Of a stretch of 64,000 bases of DNA, positions 23,501-35,500 are shown piece by piece. A program made the position numbers and the translations under genes. Below the pieces are notes generated by a model that worked only from the letters and a program-made list of their open reading frames with translations, was not told the origin of the DNA and searched no databases. Each line of letters begins with the position of its first letter. The first letter of the stretch is position 1. The stretch spans positions 23,497,201 through 23,561,200 of the forward strand of contig OZ024890.1 in assembly GCA_964017195.1 (NCBI GenBank). The letters run 5' to 3'. This stretch comes from Siderastrea radians (lineage: Eukaryota > Cnidaria > Anthozoa > Scleractinia > Rhizangiidae).

Positions 23501-26500
23501 AAGATAATGAGTCCCTTGTCACATCTTACACAAGCCACACCTTAAACAAATCCTCGACTACAGTGTGTTGCTGGTTTTAAGGAAATGTCTGCATTTTAAT
23601 CCCTAAGATGCAAATTTTCTCATCTTATTGATAGTGACCAGTGAGAATCAAACTCGTTCCTCTGCATGGAGTGTTATGTACTACATGTATTATGTGCCCA
23701 GCCCCTAGCTCAAAACTTTATAATCTCACTTGTTATTTGAATTCGTTGAAAATCTGACATTTCATCCAGTAGGCAGACACAAGAGTTAGAACCAGTTACA
23801 TAAGATCTGTGTTAATCTGTTAATATGTAATAGATGCATAAAGCATTTGGCAGCTTTTGTTCCTTAATGTGTGTACATTTATTATGTTAATGCTTCAGCG
23901 TGAATTCATTTTCTCTAGGAGCATGGCTGTATCTCGGTAATTTTTGTCACTGACAAATGCAGGCCTGATTTTCCTGTTAAAGTTGCTCAGCTGGTGAAGA
24001 GGTCAGGACAAGAGGTGCCACAATCACTGCAGGATATGGTAGCTGCAATTGTAAGTTCTGACTTAACAAATTTTACGAAAGCTTGCCACTCAAAGTAACA
24101 GTATTATTTGAACCATACAAATTGTGTAGTTCCAGAAAAAATCCATACCTGCCCCCCGGAAGGTCATTGGAAATTCCTAGGAGGAGGGGGTTCTTGAGAG
24201 CCAAAATTTTAGAAGCAAAGTATGATGCTATACTGGAATTTCTTGGGGGGAGGGGGGTGCCAAAAAACCTTCCATGGGGGGAGTATGGATATTTTCTGGA
24301 AGTACACATTAAAAACCACTACCCTTGTAGTCAGTAGAACAGGAGATGGAGGAATGGGAAGAAAAAGTCCTCTCTTTAATTCTTTCCTGTCCTCCCCTCA
24401 CCTCTCCAACACTTGCTGTGGAAACTAAATAAGAACACCTATGCTTTCAGTGTACATTATGGTGCTTGTTGATTGCCATGTTTTCCCATAGAAGCCTGTC
24501 CAGCCCCACCAAGCTACAAGGCAATGTCCCAGCAAAGTCCTAAGTGGTTCACATAATTGTGTGCTGATATTTTAAACTTTGGTACTCTTTCTTAGGAAGC
24601 AGATAGGAACAAGGAGTTATGTTATTATCTTAAAGCTTTTGGAACATGCAGGTACTTTGAAGTTGCTCTCTTTTATGAGTTTTAAGTGCTTCAATTTGTT
24701 CCCTTGTAGCCATCTCGTTCTAACTACCAGACAAGTCCTAGAATATTCTCTTTTAAAGCCTTACATTTTTTTAAACTCGATGGGCACGGGGTAGGGAATG
24801 CAAGAGATTGTTGAAATTTTTGCTGAAACTAGGTTATGCTGAATTGATCTGTTTACTTCAGAGTTATTCAAAACACTTGAACCTGTCCAGACTTCTTTCT
24901 TCAAGGGAACATGTTTTTTAATTAAAAAGAATGTCAAATAAACAGTTGAGAATATTCAGCTGAGTGAGGTACCTGTGTTCTATTTAAACAATAGAGTTCT
25001 TCTGTTGAAGGCACTATCGTGTGATAGGTTGCCCAAGAAAGGTTGGTGTTCACAACAAATATTAGCCCGAGAAAGTAGTTTGAGGGCTTATGCGAAGTTT
25101 GAACATCAAATTTCCTAGGGAACCTATTGCACATAGGGCCTGAGCGAAAATCGCCAAAAACTGTGCTGATAGGTGCCCACTGAGGAGAGACACCAATGGG
25201 AGCATGCCAAAATTTAGGGTTGTACTATAATGAGTATTTATTAAAAACTGGACTAGGTATATTGGATTTCTAGCGTTTTGATTGGCTCAACGGAGCTAGG
25301 CTATCAGCTCATATACCTGCTGCGACCAAATATGGTCAATGAACACTCAACAACAAAGTGAGCTAAAATTTTTTTCCTCGCGAGCAACCCGGCGAGAAAA
25401 ATGGCCGAGAAAAATCACTTGGCAGCGAATTTAAATTAAGCAGAAATTCCAACAGCGTCACCAACAAGCATCACCAACAGCGTCGTCTAACACAAGTCAA
25501 AATTGTTTGAAGAAACTGTGCAGAAATAAAAATTTAAGCATTAAGCGTTGTGTTTACCATATGATTTCTTTCATCGATTATCACGTTGATCATTCAGGAA
25601 ATTGAACAAACGGTAGATTTTATCAGGAAGGATTTCCACTTCAAAATATCAAGACAAGACATGAAATAAAACACAGTGAAATGGGGCAGGAGCATTTAAT
25701 AAAAACTATCACACATTCATAGCGAGTCGGTGCGAAAATCATGAAGCAGTCTAAACAAGTACCAAAAAAAATACAGCTGCAAACTACCAAGAAGGAAGGA
25801 AGGGCGAGATTGTTTTTCGGCTTTAACACGCAAAATTGACACTGGTTTACCTGCACTCATTGTAGCTCTGTGTTCCAACAGGTCCAAATACTCAGATAGA
25901 AAACAGATGCCATGTAAACGGAGTTGAATCGCTTTCCCAGTTGCATGAATGTTGTTTTTACCATTCTGTCCGCAACCTCTAAACCAAGAACAACTGCATT
26001 TTGCGCTTTGCATTTAACAAACTATGATGGTGAAATCTAATGTTCCTCACTACAGTAAGCTTGCTTCTGAGCTGCATAGAAATTTCCTCTTCAAGTTCAA
26101 ATTTGTTCTGTCTTCAGTTCGATCAAACACACACATGATGGTTCCGTTGTGCAAACAGATTACAAACTTGTTCAGTTTCAACTCCTGCAGCTATATGGTG
26201 AAATTGTACAGCTTCAATCCACTTTGAACGATGATTACAACGATGTTTCAGGAAAAAAAACCAACATGTACCATATTTCAGAGGCAATAATTAGAAGAGT
26301 TTTTTCCAAAACGTATGCTACTTTGTTCACTTAGAGCAGTTTTCATTGATTCATTCAGCTTTTCAATGAAATGCTGCAACACTTCGCAAGGTTTTGGCGC
26401 CTTTTTCGTTCAGTCATGTGATCGATTCTTGTTCCCTTTTTATCTCTTTTCTCATTATCTCTTTCTTTTTTTAAATAGTGGTTAAGTTTTTAATAAAACA

Positions 26501-29500
26501 ATTATTCTACTCGAGCTTGCTGGATATCAAATGATTATAACCAACTCGGCGCTACGCGCCTCGTTGGTTATCTATCATTCGATATCCAGCGCGCCCTCGT
26601 AGAATAATTGTTAAATATATTTTTTATTTTAGATTTAAAAGAGAAAGTAGAAATTGCGACAGGAGGCATGCTGTGTCTGCTAAGTTTGACCAACCAGCAG
26701 AGGGTATTCCTACATCTGGTATAGTCAAGGTAAGATTGCACTCAGCATCAAATTACGCTACACACTGTCCTCATGCTATATAGAAGATATGGAACCAGTG
26801 CGACTTATATACTGAGGAATACTGGTTGAGTTTCTTTGTTGTAAGTCTCTGGACCACACCTTGGGCTCTGTTCACAAAGTTACCAAGAAGAATGATACCA
26901 ATATTCCCCAATGTGGACCACACAGACTAGTTCAATAAATGCAAGGCTATCATTTAGCTTTGAAGAAGCTGGCTTTTCGAGGAAAGTGTTCAGCTATTAA
27001 CTAATTAAAAGAAATTCTCCTACGTCTGTAAAGTTTTAGTCATTTTCAATTTCCAAGAAGCTGGCCATCTTAGTAGAAGCTGGCCATGAAAGCTGGCTTC
27101 TGGTGCTAATGTCAGCCCTGAAATGTCTTCTACAAAGTTCACAGAAGTTCCCTCACAATATTATTGTAGACTGGACACAACAAGAAAAGATTCCTACTAA
27201 ACAAAAAAGTCTGATGATTTCTTTTACTAAACACAAAACGGTGAGAGCAGTTTATGAATGGACCAGATGTCCTTAACAACAGCATGTATATAGCAACATT
27301 TAGACTACTCAGGGAAACAATCAGAACATTCCTTTCCATTATTGACCAATTCGGCCATGTAGTATATTCCATGTACTCCTCCCTGCAGGTGTTGATTCTC
27401 AGCATTGAGAGTGCATCATGTTACTGGGTGCGGATTCTTGAGCACAGGCCCACGGATGCACACCAGACTGGTTCCTGTAGTCACACTGTAGACAACACTG
27501 AGTTTTTGGAACTAACCATGTCCACTAGTGGATGGTTTGCTGATCCATCACACAGAGTCAAGCATGAACTGGTTTCTGTTGGTGATTTGTGTGCTGTGAA
27601 GGCTGGCAACACTTTTCAAAGGTATTTAACTACTAAGGGACTGCTGGGAAGGAGTTCAGCCTTATCTGTACAGGCTTGTCCCTAACAGCCAGCAGCCGGC
27701 AGAATTAACCGGCTACTTGGGTCGTTTGTGCCGGCTACTTTATGTGATATATATGTTTTTCAAGACAAATTATTTGTTCCTTTACTGGCGCAGATATATG
27801 AAAATGAAACTTATTTCCCATTGCAGTTTATTGACTTAAAAATAATCTGGTTGGTACAGAGATACACGATTATTAGTTCATTACGTTGATTTCTGGGAAT
27901 TACACGTAGAAAACCACTGAAGGCATGAGTTTATACAAATACAATTGAAAAGTTATGATTACTTTTGGAATTGACATTATTGGAAATTTGTGCTCGGAAT
28001 CAAGGAAATTCTGTTTCTGGGGACTTAAAATGTAAAAATTTCCTGGGGGGGGCATGCCCCCAGACCCCCCTAGAAGGGATCGCCTTTGGCACTCGATAAT
28101 CACTATCTGGCTACTTAGAAATTTTTGCCAGCTACTTGAAAAGTTGTGGACAACCCTGTCTGCATGTAGTCAGGAAGTCTAGTTGCTCATGATCACCAGA
28201 GTGCATTTGTACATTTCACTTAAGCCACAGGGAGACCACACTAGTCGTGCTCAGGTGTCAGTGCTCCTTGAGATAAGCATGATGCCTGGCATGCCACACT
28301 TCGTGGTCTATCATGCACTAGTCCGCTTTATTAGAATGCAAGCCAATCACAGGGCTTAACTTTCACTTTTTTTTAGCTTTCCTTTACTGTGTGCTGATGC
28401 CGTTTTATATGCCCATTTTCTAAATTCTGCTGTTCCTACAGCCCTGGGCCAAGCTGTTGAGACAGGTTCTGTTTATTGATAAATCGAAATTGTTTATTCC
28501 ACATCACAAATTCTAGCCCTCCTCCCCCTTAAACAATGTTTCTTGCTCTGAAAAGTATTGTGTAAGTTTTGCATGTACCTGTAAACAACAAACTAAAGGA
28601 AAAATGGGATGAATAATTATTTTTGCAATTGTGCATCTTATTAAATACAGGAGAACTATGAAGTATTAGTGGCTTATAGGGTCCAATTTTGTAAAGTGTC
28701 ACATTTAGGCAGTTGGTCTCAACAATTCTTGTGTCAAACCTTCCCCCTTCAGGCCAATCTGATGTAAGTTGTAACCATTAGCTCATTATAAATCTACAGT
28801 AACTGGCAAAACCAACAACTTATATTTTAATTGAAGGGCCCGGTGGAAAAAGGGCGTAAGTGACGATTTGAGGTTAAAATCGAAATTGCTCCTATTTAGC
28901 TGAACATTGGCACACAGGCTGGTTTTCATGTGAGGAACGCTGTGGCGCACTTATTTCTTGACCTGAGATCTAAAATTTGAAGAATTAGCGTATTACTTTT
29001 GCGTGAAAAGTGTTGTTGAACTGAACTCGCTCAAGTGATGCGTGAAAGATTTCTTTTGTTCTCTGCCTGAACTAAAACAAAGGAATTCAACCTAGAATCC
29101 GCGGTCCTGTTGTTTTCTTTGTGTCAGTTTTAAGCAAAAGTAATACGCTAATTCTTCAAATTTTAGATCTCAGGTCAAGAAATAAGTGCGCAACAGCGTT
29201 CCTCACATGAAAACCAGCCTGTGTGCCAATGTTCAGCTAAATAGGAGCAATTTCGATTTTAAGCTCAAATCGTCACTTACGCCCTTTTTCCACCGGGCCC
29301 TTCAATCGTCAACTGATCTTGTCATTCATGTTCATCTACCTTGTTGCTTATGTATAATTTCAGGGTAAAGGTCTCTGACATAGCAGGAAAAGATCCTCAC
29401 AGCAACAAGCCACTTTACGTTGAGGTAATGTAACTTTAATTCATTATTCTCCCTCTTATTCTCCAATGATCTCATCATAATAGCGGAGCCAGCGCGCTAG

Positions 29501-32500
29501 CGCGTCAGCGGAGCTCCATTGCTAAGGAAATTTGGTAATCTATCAAGCCCAAAAATTTTGGTAGTGACGTAGTAGTCACGTGACCGTCCGTCCGTACATC
29601 CGCCCGTACGTCCGTCCGTCCGCACCACAGGCCTACCAATACACTTCCTACACTGGATATAAGCCTGTGCTGAATCCCGTGTGTTTTCGGCGCGAAATCG
29701 CATGTTGACCCGCGTTGTAGCAAAACAAGCAAAGACAACAAAAGTCAAAAACAAATTTGTTAATGGAAAAAAAAAGTTCAAAAGAACACTCAGTTGTCTT
29801 TTTGGTGGAAGGGGAAAAGTTCAATCTAGGCGAAAGAAATTCGGCGATAAAGTTCAGGCAAAAAGTTCAAATTTGCCTCGTCGGTTCCACCGCTTGAGTT
29901 CGCAGCTTTTCGCAGCGGTTTCGACGCCAAATATAGCAGAACTAGTGTTTTTTGGTTTTTTCTGTCCACGACCATGGTTTTTACGGCGTTTCGAACACAT
30001 TTTGCCAGGAAAAACACCAACATTTTCATGCTGATAGGCAGCTTGTCACGAAGAAAGAAATAAGGATTAAAATTAAGTGCCGAAACAACGTCAAACGCCC
30101 ATGGCCAAATGGACTAGTTTCCGGCATCTCACGCCGACGAGCCGGGTTCGACCCTCAGCGGGAGCAAGAATTTTTTTCTTTTTTTTTCTTTGTTTTTTTT
30201 TTTTTAATAAAACGACTTGGATGAGAGTATTTTCACAAATTAATAACTGCCAGCAAAAACGAAACAAAAGCAAAAAACAGACAAAACAAAAAGGAGGGCT
30301 CCGCTTTTAGGCTTGGCTAAATCTATATATTACTATTTTGCCATCCAATGTATTCTTGGAGGTTGAGGCAGTTTCAAGCCCTGTGAGTATACCTTAGTGT
30401 ACCTTTTCAATGCCAGATCACTATTACATGCAAGATTTGGATTTAAAAAAGCAGCGTCACTGCGATGCTCAAACAACTAAACTGGATTTCGCTGGAGAAA
30501 CAGAGACTTATTTGACCTTGTTTTCTTCTATAAGATTGAACACAAACTAGTCAATATCGATTTCCCAGCTGATCTCGAACCATATTAGAGATCAGAACGA
30601 CTCCACCATCAACTCAATTATCAATAAGTGTCTGCTAGAGTAAACACATATAAAAACTCGTTTTTTATTAGAACTATTCCAGTATGGAATCAATTGCCAG
30701 CCTGCGTTGTCAATGTACAACATGTATCAAGTTTTAAAGAGCAGGCCACACTTCTTATTACATGCATGTAACGAAGATATAGTCTGCCTATACATCTTTA
30801 GTATTTCGTATTTTTGTCAACATTCTGCTTGTAAAATTATGACTTATTCATTAATACATCACAAGACCGCCAGTGCTAGAATTAGCTATGATAAATTAAG
30901 CACTAAATAAACTGAAACTGTCACCAGAACATCTACTTGTGAAGGATACAAGTCAATTTGCCAAGCAGGCATCCTCGGATACCCCGGGGCAGATAGTCGG
31001 GGTGAGAGACAATGATAAAACGGGCGAAATCGGTGCGAGCTGAAACCTGGTGCGAACGAAAGTTTACAAGACGGGCGGGAGAGCCCCTGGGCGGTTACCT
31101 TTAACGGACTAGTTTAAGAGCCCATTTGCATTGTTGCTTCTGATTGAACACAAATTCTGAGGCATTGTATTTTTTGTGCCCAATCAGCAATCAGCTTATT
31201 TCACCGTTCCTTTCGTGACGTCTTATACTGAGGGTAACTTTGCTAAACCTTTTACCCAGATGTCATGCACTCGTGCGTCCTGAAATCAACTTTCTGTCTC
31301 GCTCGTTCGATAGGCCTACCATCGAAGAAAGTTTTCGTAAAATGGCACCCACAAAGTCGAGAAATCGAGAAATTTGGAAAGGGTACTCAAGGAAAAAGAA
31401 AACAACAAGTACGACAATCAGATTGAGGTATTGTGAAAAGTTCACACCTTAGGAGTGAACTTTTAGAAGCGTGCAGTTAGGATTTAACGTGCGATCCACG
31501 ACACGTCTTTGCGTTTGCTGCAAACTGCACGCTTCTAAAACTTGATTTCAGTACGCATAAGTGCATGACATCTCGGTAAAAGGTTTAGCAAAGTTACACT
31601 CTGTATAAGACGTCACGAAAGGAGCGGTAAAATAAGCTGATAGCTGATTGGGCACAAAAAATACAATGCCTCAGAATTTGTGCTCAATCAGAAGCAAGAA
31701 CGCAAATGGGCTCTTGAACTAGTCGGTTAAAGGTAACCGCCGAGGGGCTCTCCCGCCCATCTTGTAAACTTTCGCTCGCACCAGGCTTCAGCTCGCACCC
31801 ACTTCGCCCGTTTTATCTATCTCTCACCCCGACTATCTGCCCCTGGGTCTCCGAGGATGCCAAGCAAGTGGTTTTAGGCAAGCATGTATAAGTACGTATA
31901 AATGTGTGCAAATGACATAAATTTATGTAACTTCTTGTTTTCTTTAATAGATTCAGTATGTTGATAGAGGAACTTTTGAAGAAGATGTTCATGTTGATAG
32001 ACTCCTTCAGCTTCCTCCGCAGTTTCACTCCTGTCCATTCCAGGTACATTATGTAGTGCTCAAGAAAAATGTTGTCCGGCCTTTTCTTGCGTAGAACTTA
32101 TGATGATGTGACTGGTATAAACAGTAATGTGTAAACTCAGTTGTGTACTACCATTGTTCACAATTTGTCTAACTATTTTACTCTGGTTTTCAGGCTGTTC
32201 AAGTATTTGCCTGTAGATTGCAACCACTAGACAAAGACATAAATTGGACAGTTCAGGTATGTACCCTGTAATAGTATTTGACTCAGTTGCCAGCCAATTA
32301 ACAACATCAATAATTATTAAATCATAATGCAACACAGTCAAACCTCTGTTAATCATCCACGCTCAGGGAAAGGGCAAGTGGCTGCTGAGGTAAGGGTGGC
32401 CACTTAATATTAGTTTGACTCTTGCTTCTTATTTGCAGAAATCATGGCTCTGTTAACATGTGGGGGTGAGGATCCAGGAATAGGTTGGGTCCAAGTGGCC

Positions 32501-35500
32501 ACACGTAATGAAATTCAGACCGCAATAGCCAAAGAATGATAGCTGAAACTTAGCAAATTTGCATATAACGATCAGTGAGATTTCACTGGCTGGTAAACTT
32601 GGTCAACTGGTCTATACCGTTTTCTTTCGTTTTAAGTTTAGACTGCGAGTAGTCTCTAATTTTGGCGATGGCGATTGTGGGGCGGGCAAAATACACGAGC
32701 GCGCGCGCGAAATTTCGAGGAGACGCGACACGAAGGGATTTTCGGCGCTCTCGACTACTCGCAGAGACTACTCGCAGTCTATTTTAAGTTTGAATGTAGA
32801 TGATTATTTCAAAATTAGAAACAAGAGAACCAAGCTTGCAAATAACAGCCTGTCATCTGACAAATGTCCGGTATATATTTTGGATTTTGACTGGTGAAAG
32901 CTCAGTTTGGCTTGACAAAATGACCTGTGGATTATGCTAGTTAATGACGTTTAATTTGAAACAGAAAATCATAAATTTTGCTCACGGCCTATTAAAGTAT
33001 CTTGCAAAAAAAAAAAAATTGTGTCCGACCGGACCGGCCTCTTGTCCGGCAAACATTAAACTTGGACTGACAAATGCCCTGATGAGAGAAAAAATTCTTT
33101 GCAGGCTTGAGACAAGTATAGGTCCGAAGGCGGAGGGTAGATCTGCCACTTGTCGATCATTTTACTATTCATCATTTGCAGGGCAAGCACTTTGTCAAGC
33201 ACCTTATTGAAGGAAAGGAAATGGAAGGAAGAGTTGTATTAAGGTATAGTGTCACTGAATTTCGTTATTGTCGTTGTAAAGGAGTTGATTAAATGAAAAA
33301 TGCCCCAAGGAGGCATTTCAATCTATTGGTCACAAGGGTGTGAACTTAGGATCAGAGGCAGCGATGTTCAATGAAATCATCGTGGTTAACAGCTGGGCCA
33401 TATGTGTCCTCTCACGCGAAAACGTTCCTAACAGCTAGCCGTTCTGAAACGGATAGCCGTTCGGAAGCCGTTCATCAGCCGTTCGACCGGCTCGAGCTAT
33501 TCGTTAAAAAAAATCGTAAGCCGTTCGAATGGCTCGAGCTATCCGTTCCAAAAAAATCGTCAGCCCTTCGAACGGCTCGACCTATCCGTTCAACAAAAAT
33601 CGCCAGCCGTTCGAACGGCTCGAGCTATGTGTTCAAAAAAAATTGTCAGCCGTTCGAACGGCTCGAGCTATCCGTTCAAAAAAATTGTCAGCCGTTCGAA
33701 CAGCTCCAGCTAACCGGTCAAAAACAATCATCCTTAATTCGAACGAAAAAATCGTCAGTCGTTCGAGCTAGCGCTGTCTGTTCCAAAAAAAAACGTTACG
33801 AACTTTGTGAACAAACTCCTTATAGCTTGCATGCTTTACGAACTTTGCTGTTTTCGCTTGTGTGCGTTTCCAGTGACAAATTCGTCACGAGCAGACTCTA
33901 GTGTCAAAGCGAATGCGTGAAACTTTGTAAAGCCGCTCCGAAGGCGCAAGGAACTTTCGATTTGAAACCTGCGAATCAAAAGTTTTGCCCGGAAAAAGGA
34001 AAATGGTGAATGAAGATTATATTTAAAATTAAATTCCGGGTCACATATACTGAAAAGCCCTTTACGTATTTCTATAATTCAATGAAATTTTATGAAGAGG
34101 ACTGCTTGCCCTGCGCCCAACCCCCAACCTGGAGGACGAAGGGGCTGTCTTTAGCAAGGGACCTTTCTCTTGACCAATCAAACGGACTGAAGCCCAGCCA
34201 GTGACTCAGTATAACGTCAGCACTGCCAGGGTGGCATCGCTATTAAAGTAGGAACACTTTAAAAATGGAATTTTCACAATCCTTGCATGCCATCCACATG
34301 TATTTGACAACAGCCCGGCACTCTCAAACTCTCCAAAAGTTGCCACTTCATCATGTTAAAATCAGAAATGGAGACAAATGGAAGAAGTTACTATGCACCA
34401 TCTTTCCTCAAAACTAATACAGTTGAACCACGGTTTTGTTTAGCTTAGGCAACACAATGTGGCTGGATCCTTTGGTTGAAAGGCAACATTTAAAGAACAT
34501 CAACGTTACAACAAATGTACTGAACATCAGGATGGAGCTACTAAAAGAAAAATTTGCCGCTGATAACAAGCAGGTATTTGTGATTTTTAGTCAGTGTGTA
34601 CTTGTAATGGAGGAACAGTGTAACCCAGTAATACGACAACCAACAGGCCATTAAAATGTGGTCACATTGACAGTTTCGTTGGATTAACGGGATTTTAAAT
34701 AAGGGAATGGCTGGTTTCCTTTTTTTTTTCTTTCCTTTGTTTTTTTGAGGTATAAAACATAGTTGTAATAAAGAAGTGGCATATAGTAATATAGAAGTGG
34801 CATAGAGTAATAGGTTGATCATAAGGAGGGATCCACTGTATTGCCAACACTAACTTTAAACTTTATAGGCCATAGCACACAGCAACTTAGGGTATTAGAG
34901 TGGATTTAGGCAGTGTGACTTTTGCTTTTGACTGTCACATGCGACTTTTGTAGTGTGCACTGCCTGCATCATTGAAACAATCATACTCAGCTCACATCTT
35001 TGCTGTCTCTGGCTACGATTATCATAGGGTTTTAAAACATATTTCAAAATTCTACGACGTTTTTATGCCGTGCATACTTTGATACACATGAATCAACTGA
35101 CACTGTAGGCTATTTATCGGCATGTAGCATACAACAAAGTTGTACCGCCATCTAAATCGGCTCTTATGTGCACTAGAGGATTCCATTTAGTTAGTTAAGT
35201 TCAATTTACTTGGTAAAATCCTTTCTTACTGCATTTGATGAAGGGGAATGCTTCCTAATGTGGCAGGGTTCCTGTGCTCTTGTTTTTGTTTACAGCATGT
35301 GCGGCTACTGAGAAGCCTGTGCGAAGGAATCATTGACCTGTCACCTTTGGAGGGTGGGGCAAGTGGCCTCACTGAGAACAGGTACAATGAAACGTTGTAA
35401 GCCTATAACCCTATCCACAATAGTGCATTTTCGTTTGACAAGGCATTTGTTTTGGTACATTTTTATCTATTGTTACAACTTATTTAGTTAAAACGTGGAT

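Noticed and set aside
23430..23600. Possible LINE fragment (KLIQNANVLTLYKR-like reading)
   Set aside because: The resemblance to a reverse transcriptase C-terminus is too short and interrupted to support.
30099..30168. Possible tRNA gene on the plus strand
   Set aside because: A-box-like and B-box-like motifs are present, but no clear cloverleaf could be drawn and it lies in a repetitive element.
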